Assembly (NCBI GenBank): GCA_002457735.1
Contig: NTKO01000002.1
Location: 1-64,000, forward strand
DNA from: Bacteroidetes bacterium MED-G13
GTDB lineage: Bacteria > Bacteroidota > Bacteroidia > Flavobacteriales > Flavobacteriaceae
DNA length: 64,000 nucleotides
Direction: 5' to 3'
Position 1 is the first letter of the stretch. Each line of letters opens with the position of its first letter. Shown here in pieces: positions 10,693-20,305 of the stretch. The notes under the pieces are model-generated. The model saw nothing but the letters and a program-made list of their open reading frames with translations, ran no database searches and was not told where the DNA came from. The position numbers were made by a program, and so were the translations under genes.

Positions 10693-10893
10693 AATTCTAG
10701 ATCAAAGAATACTAAAGATTAATTCAAATTTATCACTAAATAAATGTGACAAAAAAAAAAATTAAAAAACAACCCTTTTTAATTTTTTTTTTAAAAAATT
10801 TGTTTACATATTTGTTACTCACTTTTGAGAATTGTTATTATTCAATGATAATCTTAAATTGGACTAATTTCAAAATTTTATAATTATACATAA

Positions 10894-12321
10894 ATGAATA
10901 TTACCGCTGATTCTGTTTGGTTAAATTGTTTAAAGTTCGTCAAAGACAATATTCAACCACAGGCATTTAAAACTTGGTTCGAGCCAATAAAAGCTGTTAA
11001 ATTAGCAGATAATGTTTTGAGCATAGAAGTCCCTAGTAAATTTTTTTATGAGTGGTTAGAAGAGCATTATGTAAAAATTTTAAAAGTTTCTTTACAAAAA
11101 TCTCTAGGCGATGAAGCCAAATTAGTATATGTAATTAAAATGGAGAATACTTTTGGAAACTCCCAACCATTCACAGAAAAAATACCAAGTTCAAACACTA
11201 GTTCGTTTTCAGTTCAAAACACTACCACCCCAATCAATAGAAATATTCCTGAGTTAAAAAATCCTTTTATTATTCCAGGAATCAAAAATGTCAAAGTTGA
11301 ATCTCAATTAAATCCAAACTATACTTTTGAAAATTTTTTGGAAGGTGATTCAAACCGACTAGCTAGAAATGCTGGTATAGCAGTTTCAAATAAGCCAGGT
11401 GGAACTTCTTTCAATCCTTTTCTTATTTTTGGCGGTGTTGGTTTAGGAAAAACGCATCTTGCAAATGCAATTGGTATAGAAATCAAAAAGAAATATCCTG
11501 AAAAAACTGTTTTATATACAACAGCTGAAAAATTTACACAACAATACATAGATGCTATAAAAAAGAATAATCGCAATGACTTTATTTACTTCTATCAGGT
11601 TATTGATACTTTAATAATTGATGATATTCAGTTCTTTTCAGGTAAACCTGGAACTCAGGATGTTTTCTTCCACATATTCAATCACCTACATCAAAATGGA
11701 AAACAAGTAGTTCTAACCAGTGATAAAGCTCCCGTTGATATGCAGGACATTGAACTAAGACTTTTATCAAGATTTAAATGGGGACTTTCTGCAGAATTAC
11801 AAAAACCTGATTTTGAAACACGAGTTTCTATACTTAAAAATAAATTATACCGTGATGGTATTGAAATGGATGATGATATAGTTAACTATGTTGCAAAAAA
11901 TATTAAAACAAATGTAAGAGAATTAGAAGGTGCAATAATTTCCTTAATTGCTCAGGCTTCTTTTAATAGAAAGGAAATAAACCTATCTCTCGCAGCTGAA
12001 ATCATTGAAAAGTTTGTTAAAAATTCGAAAAGAGAAATTTCTATTGACTATATTCAAAAAATAGTTTCTGATTATTTCCAAATGGACATTCCAACACTAC
12101 AATCAAAAACAAGAAAAAGACATATTGTACAGGCTAGACAACTTGCAATGTTTTTTGCTAAAAAATATACAAAAGCATCCCTTGCAAGTATTGGATCGCA
12201 GATTGGCAAAAGGGATCATGCTACCGTTTTACATGCATGTAAAACTGTTGATAATTTATCATCCACTGACAAACAATTTAGAAAGTTTGTTGAAGATTTA
12301 GGTAAAAAGTTGTCTGTTTAA
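10894..12321 (+). CDS. dnaA: Chromosomal replication initiator DnaA
   Basis: NPFLIFGGVGLGKTHLANAIG Walker A, TLIIDDIQFFSGK Walker B, C-terminal KRDHATVLHACKTV. Confidence 0.99.
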   Translation: MNITADSVWLNCLKFVKDNIQPQAFKTWFEPIKAVKLADNVLSIEVPSKFFYEWLEEHYVKILKVSLQKSLGDEAKLVYVIKMENTFGNSQPFTEKIPSSNTSSFSVQNTTTPINRNIPELKNPFIIPGIKNVKVESQLNPNYTFENFLEGDSNRLARNAGIAVSNKPGGTSFNPFLIFGGVGLGKTHLANAIGIEIKKKYPEKTVLYTTAEKFTQQYIDAIKKNNRNDFIYFYQVIDTLIIDDIQFFSGKPGTQDVFFHIFNHLHQNGKQVVLTSDKAPVDMQDIELRLLSRFKWGLSAELQKPDFETRVSILKNKLYRDGIEMDDDIVNYVAKNIKTNVRELEGAIISLIAQASFNRKEINLSLAAEIIEKFVKNSKREISIDYIQKIVSDYFQMDIPTLQSKTRKRHIVQARQLAMFFAKKYTKASLASIGSQIGKRDHATVLHACKTVDNLSSTDKQFRKFVEDLGKKLSV

Positions 12322-13040
12322 TACAAGTTCTTATAAAAGGTAATCTTTACATAATTCCCAGTTCAATTTCTGAAGAAATTTTTATACCAATTAATAATTT
12401 AGAAATAATAAATTCCATTGATAATTTCGTTGTTGAAAATATTAAAGTTTCATTGAGTTTTTTAAAAAGGGTGTGTCCAGCAAAAAAAATCAATGATGAA
12501 AATTTTAAATTATTAAATCAAAAAAATGCAATTGAAACCTCAATGCAATTAAGTCCATGTTTAAAGGGAAAGCATATTGGTTTGCTAACAGATGCTGGGT
12601 GTCCTAATATTGCAGATCCAGGATCCAAGTTAATTATGCATGCACATGAAAATCAAATTAAGGTAATTCCTTTAGTCGGTCCATCTTCAATTTTACTAGC
12701 AATGATGGCATCAGGTTTAAACGGAAACAATTTTTCCTTTAATGGCTATCTTCCTGTAGAGGAAAAAAAAAGAATAAAAAAAATAAAGGAATTTGAAATT
12801 AATTCTAAAAAAAATAATCAAACGCAAATTTTTATTGAAACTCCATATAGAAACCAAAAACTATTCGATGATTTAATCAAAGTTCTAAATGATCAAACAT
12901 TTTTATGTATTGCGATAAATGTTGGCTCAAAAAATCAAAGAATCAAAACAATGTCAGCAGGACATTGGAAAACAAACAAAATTAAATTTAAAAAAGATCC
13001 ATCTATTTTTATATTTCACTCAGATTTTTCTATTTTTTAA
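12321..13040 (+). CDS. SAM-dependent (tetrapyrrole-type) methyltransferase, RsmI-like; apparent AUA start at 12321 or 12333
   Basis: Frame is open from 12306. Translation IQVLIKGNLYIIPSSISEEIF...VENIKVSLSFLKRVCP...LLTDAGCPNIADPGSKL...VPLVGPSSILLAMMASGLNGNNFSFNGYLP resembles flavobacterial RsmI-like proteins. The first ATG/GTG/TTG (12453) would remove about 44 homologous residues. Confidence 0.85.
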   Translation: MQVLIKGNLYIIPSSISEEIFIPINNLEIINSIDNFVVENIKVSLSFLKRVCPAKKINDENFKLLNQKNAIETSMQLSPCLKGKHIGLLTDAGCPNIADPGSKLIMHAHENQIKVIPLVGPSSILLAMMASGLNGNNFSFNGYLPVEEKKRIKKIKEFEINSKKNNQTQIFIETPYRNQKLFDDLIKVLNDQTFLCIAINVGSKNQRIKTMSAGHWKTNKIKFKKDPSIFIFHSDFSIF

Positions 13041-14067
13041 TACCTTTTTTATTTAAATATCGATGCAATTTTCTAGCATTTTTTTTATGTTCAGATAAAG
13101 TTCTTGCAAATTTATGTTTGCCAGGATTTTCTGGATCAGCTGCAAAGAAAAAATAATTATGCCTTTCAAAATTCAGAACAGCATCAATTGCTTGAATTGA
13201 AGGCATTGAAATTAAGCCTGGTGGAAGACCATAAAATTTATAAGTATTATAAGCGGAGTCGATTTTAAGATGCTTGTTTAAAACCCTTTTTATTACTGAG
13301 CTCTTATACTTATCCATTTGGTATGCTGCATACTTTACAGTTGGATCAGCTTGTAATTTCCAATTATTATTTAATCTGTTCATGTATACACCAGCAATTC
13401 TTGGAAGATCTATATTAGCATTGGACTCTTCATAAACAATAGATGCTAATATCATTACCTCTTTTTGAGATAAACCAATTTTTTTTGCTTTTATTTTTCT
13501 ATCATTAAACTCCCAAAACTTAGTGTACTCTTCAAACATTCGATCATTAAACTCCCTAACATCTGTGTTCCAATAAAAATTGTAGCTATTTGGAATATAC
13601 ATTGATAATATGTTGTACGGTTCAAATCCTTTATTTTTAAAAAAAGTATCTTTTGTAAAATCAAGAAATGAAATACTATCAAGCTCGATTTGTTTTGCAA
13701 TGATTCCTGCTAATTCGTTCATGTTTTTAACATTGTTAAACACAACATCAACTGTTAAATTTTTAGATCTCAGGGAATTAATAATTTCATTATTACTCAT
13801 GTCTTTTTTAATAATATATTTTCCAGGTTTGGGGTTAAACACTTTTCTTTTCGCAAGTACATCAAAGTGATCAATATTTATTAATTCAGGTTTTATTTGT
13901 TCAATTAAATCAGAATAATTAGTCCCTGATTTAATATAGATATATATATAATTTTCTGAAAAATTAGTGTTGGATGAGAACATTACTTGATAAACATAAA
14001 ATGAAAAAGATCCCATTAAAATAAGTCCGACAAAAATTGTTAAGAAAAAAATACGCTTCAAATACAC
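13030..14067 (-). CDS. mltG: Endolytic transglycosylase MltG
   Basis: ILASIVYEESNANIDLPRIAGVYMNRLNNNWKLQADPTVKYA and YKFYGLPPGLISMPSIQAIDAVLN. Confidence 0.95.
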   Translation of the reverse strand: MYLKRIFFLTIFVGLILMGSFSFYVYQVMFSSNTNFSENYIYIYIKSGTNYSDLIEQIKPELINIDHFDVLAKRKVFNPKPGKYIIKKDMSNNEIINSLRSKNLTVDVVFNNVKNMNELAGIIAKQIELDSISFLDFTKDTFFKNKGFEPYNILSMYIPNSYNFYWNTDVREFNDRMFEEYTKFWEFNDRKIKAKKIGLSQKEVMILASIVYEESNANIDLPRIAGVYMNRLNNNWKLQADPTVKYAAYQMDKYKSSVIKRVLNKHLKIDSAYNTYKFYGLPPGLISMPSIQAIDAVLNFERHNYFFFAADPENPGKHKFARTLSEHKKNARKLHRYLNKKGIKK

Positions 14068-14068
14068 T

Positions 14069-14863
14069 TTATAAACATTTTAAACTTCCAGAAAAAACCT
14101 GCTTTACTGTTCCACTTAACCATATATCATAAAAAGAATGATCATTTTCCCTCAGACTAACTTGCAATTCACCACCTGGCATGGAGATTAAAATATTTTC
14201 ATTCTCAGTAATGGAATTAAACCTCAATAAAGCTGCTAAGGCGACTGATCCTGACCCACAAGATTTAGTCTCGCAATTAACTCCTCTTTCAAATGTTCTT
14301 AATTTTATTTTATTTTTATTAAGACCCCAATAATTATAATTCAAGCCATCTAAATATTCAATGAATTTTTTTTTATTAAGGCTTGTTTCAGAAAAAATAT
14401 CAAGTTCATCAATGTTATTGGTTTTGAAAATAATGTGAGGAGAACCAGAGTCAATAAAAGTTGTCATTTTAGAATCATTATAGGTTTTAATATCACTGAA
14501 TTTTATGTCTTTCATTTTAACTTTTATTTGCAGATCATCAATAACAGACTCATGAAAACCATCAGAGGCTTCAAATTTTGCTTTATTTTTGATAATTTTT
14601 AAATAATTTGCAAAATGAGTTATACACCTTGATCCATTTGCACAAAATCCAGACTGGGAACCATCAGAGTTAAAATATATCATTTCAAAATCCAAATTTT
14701 TATGTTTTTCAAGTAGTATCAAACCATCAGACCCCACGCCAGAATATCTATCACAAATTTTACGAATTAAATTTGGGTTTTTTGAGTTAAATAGCTTCTG
14801 ACGATTATCAATGAGAACAAAATCATTTCCAGCAGCCTCATATTTATAGAATTTTTGATTCAT
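14069..14863 (-). CDS. dapF: Diaminopimelate epimerase
   Basis: KYEAAGNDFVLID, FCANGSRCI, TFERGVNCETKSCGSGSVA. Confidence 0.97.
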   Translation of the reverse strand: MNQKFYKYEAAGNDFVLIDNRQKLFNSKNPNLIRKICDRYSGVGSDGLILLEKHKNLDFEMIYFNSDGSQSGFCANGSRCITHFANYLKIIKNKAKFEASDGFHESVIDDLQIKVKMKDIKFSDIKTYNDSKMTTFIDSGSPHIIFKTNNIDELDIFSETSLNKKKFIEYLDGLNYNYWGLNKNKIKLRTFERGVNCETKSCGSGSVALAALLRFNSITENENILISMPGGELQVSLRENDHSFYDIWLSGTVKQVFSGSLKCL

Positions 14864-14962
14864 CTCTAAACAAAGATAAAAATATTTAACTCAGTTGAAC
14901 ATTGTTAAATATCAGTTAAAAAAAATAGCACGAAAATTGATAATTACTATTTTTATAATGTT

Positions 14963-16390
14963 TTGATGAAAATTTTTAAAATATCCATATTCTCATTTTT
15001 TTTAATCGGATTATTCTTTGTTGCTCATTCATATATAGACCAGAATATTATCAGAGCTGTTGATGAATATAGTAGAGATATTCATAATCAGCAATTCTTA
15101 AGTACTTTAAAAAAACCAGTTAATAATAATTTTTCTTTTCTAGATAAAACTGAAAACAACTTTGTTGAAATAGCAAAGAAAGCTATAAATACTGTTGTGC
15201 ATGTTAAAAGCTCATCATCGTCCAATGAAGATTTTAGCATTGAAGATTTTTTATTTGGTAGATCTCAAATTAGACCCAAAATTGGAAGTGGTTCTGGAGT
15301 AATAATTTCATCCGATGGCTATATCGTTACAAATCATCACGTTATCGAAAATTCTGACCAAATTGATATCACGACAAATGACAATCAATCATATGTTGCT
15401 GAAGTAATTGGAAGTGATGAACAAAATGATATTGCATTACTAAAAATTAACTCTAATACTGATTTTGAATATGCTGTTTTTGGAGATAGTGATTCAACAG
15501 AAATCGGTGAATGGGTTTTGGCTGTAGGTAATCCTTTTAATCTTACCTCCACAGTTACTGCTGGTATAATTTCAGCAAAATCAAGGAACTTGGATCCAAC
15601 TGGGAGAACAACACAATCTTACATACAAACTGATGCAGCTGTAAACCCAGGAAATTCTGGAGGTGCATTAATTAATAATAAAGGAGAATTAATTGGTATC
15701 AATACAGCAATTCAGACCCAAACTGGCTCCTATGTAGGATACTCTTTTGCGGTTCCTAGTAATATTGCTAAAAAGGTAATTGAGGATATTTTGGAATACG
15801 GAATTGTTCAATATGGATTTCTTGGCGTAACTGGAACATCACTTAATAGTTTTCAAGCTAAAGAACTAGATATAATAGATACTGAGGGATTCTATATAAA
15901 TGGGATAGACAGTGACTCAGGAGCAAAATCTGCTGGTATTAAAGTTGGCGATGTTGTAAAAAGCATAGATGGAATAAAAATTTCAAAATTTGCTGATTTA
16001 AAGGGTTATCTTAACACCAAAAGACCAAATGACATAGTTGAAGTTAAATTAAAGCGTGATGGTTCCATTAATTATGTTAAAGTAAAACTTAACAAAAATG
16101 AAAGAGTAAACTTTTATCTGATTGGTATTTTAAAAAATTTGAATGAAAATGAAATTTCTGAAAGAAATATCAAAAAAGGTGTTAAAATTTCTGAGTTTAA
16201 CCAAGAATATAAGTCATATTGGGAAGAATATGGAATCAAAGAAAATGATATTATCAAAAAAATAAATTCAAAAATTATTTTGTCAGTTTCAGATGTTGAA
16301 AATATAATAAAAACTAGAAATTATTATGATCCTATTTCAATTGAAATATTAACCAGTAAAAATAAAATTGAAAGATTTAATTTTAGATAA
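14963..16390 (+). CDS. degQ: Do-like periplasmic serine protease (DegP/DegQ/HtrA) with PDZ domain
   Basis: GSGSGVIISSDGYIVTNHHVI, NDIALLKI, QTDAAVNPGNSGGALIN and PDZ segment. Confidence 0.95.
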   Translation: MMKIFKISIFSFFLIGLFFVAHSYIDQNIIRAVDEYSRDIHNQQFLSTLKKPVNNNFSFLDKTENNFVEIAKKAINTVVHVKSSSSSNEDFSIEDFLFGRSQIRPKIGSGSGVIISSDGYIVTNHHVIENSDQIDITTNDNQSYVAEVIGSDEQNDIALLKINSNTDFEYAVFGDSDSTEIGEWVLAVGNPFNLTSTVTAGIISAKSRNLDPTGRTTQSYIQTDAAVNPGNSGGALINNKGELIGINTAIQTQTGSYVGYSFAVPSNIAKKVIEDILEYGIVQYGFLGVTGTSLNSFQAKELDIIDTEGFYINGIDSDSGAKSAGIKVGDVVKSIDGIKISKFADLKGYLNTKRPNDIVEVKLKRDGSINYVKVKLNKNERVNFYLIGILKNLNENEISERNIKKGVKISEFNQEYKSYWEEYGIKENDIIKKINSKIILSVSDVENIIKTRNYYDPISIEILTSKNKIERFNFR

Positions 16391-16392
16391 TA

Positions 16393-17064
16393 ATGAAAAT
16401 TGATATAATAACTGCTGTTCCTGAAATTTTGAAAGGTCCATTTGATACATCCGTTATCAAAAAAGGCCTAGAAAAAAATATAGTTGAAATAAATATCCAC
16501 AATCTGAGAAATTATTCAAAAAATAATTACAAGTCTGTTGATGATTATCAATATGGAGGTGGCTCGGGAATGGTTCTTTCTATTGAACCTATTGATAATT
16601 GCATCAACTATTTAAAAAAAAATACAGAATATGATGAAATTATATATATGGCTCCTGACGGAGAAAAACTAAGCCAGCAATTATGTAACAAATTATCTTG
16701 CTTAAAGAACATAATAATTTTGTGCGGTCATTACAAAGGAATTGATCAAAGAATTAGAGACCACCTAGTCAGTATGGAAATTTCCATTGGTGACTTTGTA
16801 TTAACCGGTGGTGAACTGCCAGCAGCTATTCTTGCAGATGGTATTATTAGACTATTGCCTGGGGTTCTTGGAAATGAAATGTCGGCTCTCACAGACTCGT
16901 TTCAAGACAACTTAATTGCACCACCACTGTACACAAAACCTAAAATATATAAAGACTGGGAGGTTCCTGGTGTTTTACTAAGTGGGAACCAAAAAAACAT
17001 AGAAGATTGGAGAAATAAAAAGGCAATTGAATTAACACATAAAAAAAGACCTAAACTTCTTTAA
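16393..17064 (+). CDS. trmD: tRNA (guanine-N1)-methyltransferase
   Basis: YQYGGGSGMVLSIEPID, LCGHYKGIDQRI, EISIGDFVLTGGELPA. Confidence 0.98.
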   Translation: MKIDIITAVPEILKGPFDTSVIKKGLEKNIVEINIHNLRNYSKNNYKSVDDYQYGGGSGMVLSIEPIDNCINYLKKNTEYDEIIYMAPDGEKLSQQLCNKLSCLKNIIILCGHYKGIDQRIRDHLVSMEISIGDFVLTGGELPAAILADGIIRLLPGVLGNEMSALTDSFQDNLIAPPLYTKPKIYKDWEVPGVLLSGNQKNIEDWRNKKAIELTHKKRPKLL

Positions 17065-17103
17065 ATTAATCTTTAAAATAATTTTTCAATTTATTTTTTT
17101 AAT

Positions 17104-17111
17104 TATATTTG
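17104..17111 (+). promoter_or_regulatory. Bacteroidota-type -7 promoter element (TATATTTG) for rplS
   Basis: TATATTTG matches TAnnTTTG, about 30 nt before the rplS ATG at 17142. Confidence 0.55.
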
Positions 17112-17141
17112 CAGCCGTTATCTAATACACACTTTCAAATC

Positions 17142-17492
17142 ATGAATAGTATTATTAAAGACATTCAAGACGATTTAAAGGAAGCCAAAGTGCTTCCCTC
17201 CTTCAGTTCAGGTGATACAATTACTGTCTATTATGAAATTAAAGAAGGATCGAAAACTAGAACACAGTTCTTTAAAGGTATTGTATTACAAAGAAGAGGT
17301 GAAGACGCAACTGAAACTTTCACTATTAGAAAAATGTCTGGAAATATAGGTGTAGAAAGGATATTTCCAGTAAATTCACCATCATTACAAAAAATAGAAT
17401 TAAATAAAAAAGGAAAAGTTAGAAGATCCCGAATTTTTTATTTTAGAAACCTAACAGGTAAGAAAGCAAAAATTAAAGAAAAAAGAGTTTAA
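17142..17492 (+). CDS. rplS: 50S ribosomal protein L19 (start re-assigned to ATG 17142)
   Basis: MNSIIKDIQDDLKEAKVLPSFSSGDTITVYYEIKEGSKTRTQFFKGIVLQRRG. The track's TTG start at 17109 overlaps the promoter-like element. Confidence 0.96.
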   Translation: MNSIIKDIQDDLKEAKVLPSFSSGDTITVYYEIKEGSKTRTQFFKGIVLQRRGEDATETFTIRKMSGNIGVERIFPVNSPSLQKIELNKKGKVRRSRIFYFRNLTGKKAKIKEKRV

Positions 17493-17587
17493 ATTACTTA
17501 ACAATTGTTAATAACTATAGTTTAAAACTAGTTAATATCTTTCGTGATTTTAATTTTATTTTTTTCCATTTACTTATTATAATTGTA

Positions 17588-18007
17588 CAGGATTTGTAGT
17601 GGACTCCTTAAACGGACAAACAGCTTGCATTGCAAGTCAAATCCTAAGAACGTTCTTTAACATGATTACTTAGAAAGATTTAAGCAAGTCTTAAATTAAC
17701 TTCGAAAAAATTATTTAAGTGTGCCTGCACAATTAAAATGTTTTTTCATCTGCTAGGGTAACTTAGCAGTAAGTGAGGATTATGAAATTAAGTAATAAGC
17801 CTATATTAAATGTGGCCCCAGGGTCATTTTTAAATAAGTAATCAAGAACTTCAGAGCAGAAAATTTCCTTGAGAAGAGAGTAAGCCAGAAAGTTCAGCAA
17901 TTGAGAAAATATGACTGGCATTGAAGCAATTCAGAATCAGAAACAATTTTCGAAATTTAGAAAGCCATATTAGAGTAGCAATACTTAAATATGGCTTTCG
18001 CTTTTTT
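17588..18007 (+). ncRNA. Candidate structured non-coding RNA between rplS and icd (identity unknown)
   Basis: No long ORF. Promoter-like TATAATTG at 17578. Several hairpins: AGGATTTG/CAAATCCT, CTTGC-att-GCAAG, CTGCTA-gggtaact-TAGCAG, GCCAG...CTGGC. Ends in a perfect 12-bp stem with inner GCAA tetraloop and T-tract. Confidence 0.55.
17960..18007 (+). terminator. Rho-independent terminator
   Basis: GAAAGCCATATT (17960-17971) pairs perfectly with AATATGGCTTTC (17988-17999); inner AGTA-GCAA-TACT hairpin; followed by cgcTTTTTT. Confidence 0.85.
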
Positions 18008-18050
18008 ATAAACTATTATCATTTTTAACATTTATTTTATAACCATTCTT

Positions 18051-18058
18051 TATATTTG
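18051..18058 (+). promoter_or_regulatory. -7 promoter element (TATATTTG) for icd
   Basis: TATATTTG 22 nt before the icd ATG. Confidence 0.5.
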
Positions 18059-18080
18059 AAACTTATAAAAACATTGATTA

Positions 18081-20291
18081 ATGTTGAAAATTATTTATAC
18101 TAAAACTGATGAAGCCCCAGCACTAGCTACTGCTTCGCTCCTTCCAATTTTACAAGCATTTACCAAATCTTCAAAAATTAAGTTTGAAACAAGAGATATA
18201 TCATTGTCTGCAAGGATTTTAGCAACATTTAACGACTTTTTAGGTAGTAAAGTCAAATATGAAAATGATCTAGAATTTTTAAGTAAAGTAGTAAAAGATC
18301 CAAATGCAAATATTATTAAATTACCTAATATTAGCGCATCTATACCGCAGCTAAAAAAGGCAATAATTGAATTGCAATTAAAAGGATATCCACTTCCAGA
18401 CTACCCTGAAAAAGCTACAAATGATAATGAATTAATTATAAAATCAATATATGATAAAATTAAAGGAAGTGCAGTTAACCCGATTCTCAGAGAAGGCAAT
18501 TCAGACAGACGTGTCCCATCAGCAATCAAAAACTACATAAAAACCAACCCACACAAATTGGGTAAATGGGAAAAAAAATCAAAAACTCATGTTTCAACTA
18601 TGAGTAATGGAGATTTTAGAAACAATGAAAAATCTAAAACATCAAAAAAACATGAATTGTTGAATATTTATTTTTATGATCATAATAATAAAAAAACAAT
18701 TCTTAAGGAAAATATTACAGTTCATAAGGGGACAATTATTGATACAAGTTTTTTGAATATTGAAAAACTTCACAAATTTTTTGAAAAACAAATAAAAAAA
18801 TGTGTTGACGAAAAAATCATCTTGTCTTTACATCTAAAAGCATCAATGATGAAAGTTAGTGATCCTATCATTTTTGGACATATGCTAAAGGTTTATTTTA
18901 AAGATTTTATTTCAAACAATAAAAAAATTCTTACAGATTTAAATGTAAATTTTAATAGTGGTCTTTCAATTTTTTATGAAAAAATTGAGTCTCTTGACAA
19001 AAAAGAAAAAAATAAAATTATAAGAGAAATGGAGGATATATTTGTAAATAGTGCTGAAATTGCAATGGTTGATTCTGAAAAAAATATATCAAACTTTCAT
19101 GTACCAAGTGATTTAATTATTGATGCATCTATGCCCGCAATGATAAAAAGTTCAGGAAAAATGTGGAATAGAAATGGAGAGTTAAAAGATACTAATGCTA
19201 TAATTCCAGACAGTACATATGCTTCAATCTATCAAGCAACAATTGATTTTTGCAAGGAAAAAGGTGCATTTAATCCGTCAACAATGGGGACTGTTCAAAA
19301 TGTAGGGTTAATGGCAAAAAAAGCCGAAGAGTATGGGTCTCATGACAAAACATTTGAAATAAAAAAATCTGGACAAATCAAAGTTCAAACAAAAGATGGA
19401 AAAAATATAGCATCACATATTGTAAATAAGGGTGATATCTGGCGAATGTGCCTTGTCAGAAAAGATGCAATTAAAGATTGGATTAAACTTGCAATTTCAA
19501 GAGCAAAACAAACAAATTTCCCAACTATATTCTGGTTAGACAAGAATAGACCACATGATTTAGAAATAATTAAAGTCGTAAAAAAAGAATTGCAAAAAAT
19601 TAACGACTCAATGCTGAATATACAAATTATGAGTCCCTATGATGCAACAGTTTTTACATTAAATAAAGTGAAAGAAGGGAAAAGCGTCATTTCTGTTTCT
19701 GGAAATGTTTTAAGAGACTATTTAACAGATCTATTTCCGATATTAGAGTTGGGGACAAGTGCAAAAATGTTGTCAATTGTACCTCTTATGAATGGAGGGA
19801 AACTATTCGAAACCGGAGCAGGTGGCTCTGCACCAAAACATGTTCAACAACTTTTAAAAGAAAATCATCTTAGATGGGACTCTCTTGGTGAATTTTTAGC
19901 CGTTTCTGTTGCATTAGACGATATCTCCTTAAAAAACCCAAGTGCTAAAATCCTTTCAGTTTGTCTAAATAAAGCAATAGAAGAACTTTTAAAAAATAAT
20001 AAATCTCCTTCAAGAAAAGTTGGCGAAATTGATAATAGAGGTAGCCATTTTTATCTAGCTTTATTTTGGTCAAAATTTTTAAGCGAACAAAATGAAAATA
20101 GAAAAATTAAAATTGAGTTTTCAAAAGTTCATATAGAACTATTGAAAAATGAAAATAAAATAATGAATGAAATTAATTCAAAACAAGGAAAAAGCGTAGA
20201 CTTAAAAGGTTATTATAAAACTGATAATTTTATTATTGATAAAATAATGCGACCCTCTGTCTTTTTAAATAATATCATTGATAACATTTAA
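18081..20291 (+). CDS. icd: NADP-dependent isocitrate dehydrogenase, monomeric type
   Basis: 736 aa; MLKIIYTKTDEAPALATASLLPILQAF, SNGDFRNNEKS, FETGAGGSAPKHVQQ, IDNRGSHFYLALFW. Confidence 0.97.
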   Translation: MLKIIYTKTDEAPALATASLLPILQAFTKSSKIKFETRDISLSARILATFNDFLGSKVKYENDLEFLSKVVKDPNANIIKLPNISASIPQLKKAIIELQLKGYPLPDYPEKATNDNELIIKSIYDKIKGSAVNPILREGNSDRRVPSAIKNYIKTNPHKLGKWEKKSKTHVSTMSNGDFRNNEKSKTSKKHELLNIYFYDHNNKKTILKENITVHKGTIIDTSFLNIEKLHKFFEKQIKKCVDEKIILSLHLKASMMKVSDPIIFGHMLKVYFKDFISNNKKILTDLNVNFNSGLSIFYEKIESLDKKEKNKIIREMEDIFVNSAEIAMVDSEKNISNFHVPSDLIIDASMPAMIKSSGKMWNRNGELKDTNAIIPDSTYASIYQATIDFCKEKGAFNPSTMGTVQNVGLMAKKAEEYGSHDKTFEIKKSGQIKVQTKDGKNIASHIVNKGDIWRMCLVRKDAIKDWIKLAISRAKQTNFPTIFWLDKNRPHDLEIIKVVKKELQKINDSMLNIQIMSPYDATVFTLNKVKEGKSVISVSGNVLRDYLTDLFPILELGTSAKMLSIVPLMNGGKLFETGAGGSAPKHVQQLLKENHLRWDSLGEFLAVSVALDDISLKNPSAKILSVCLNKAIEELLKNNKSPSRKVGEIDNRGSHFYLALFWSKFLSEQNENRKIKIEFSKVHIELLKNENKIMNEINSKQGKSVDLKGYYKTDNFIIDKIMRPSVFLNNIIDNI

Positions 20292-20305
20292 AATATTTTT
20301 AAGCC

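Noticed and set aside
10693-10893. Possible oriC upstream of dnaA
   Set aside because: AT-rich with homopolymer runs, but no convincing cluster of TTATCCACA-type DnaA boxes; the best match (TTATCACTA) differs at three positions.
17588-18007. tmRNA or RNase P RNA identity for the rplS-icd RNA
   Set aside because: No tRNA-like termini or ALAA-type tag frame for tmRNA, and no GAGGAAAGUCC / ACAGAA core for RNase P by eye. Kept as unknown pending an Rfam search.
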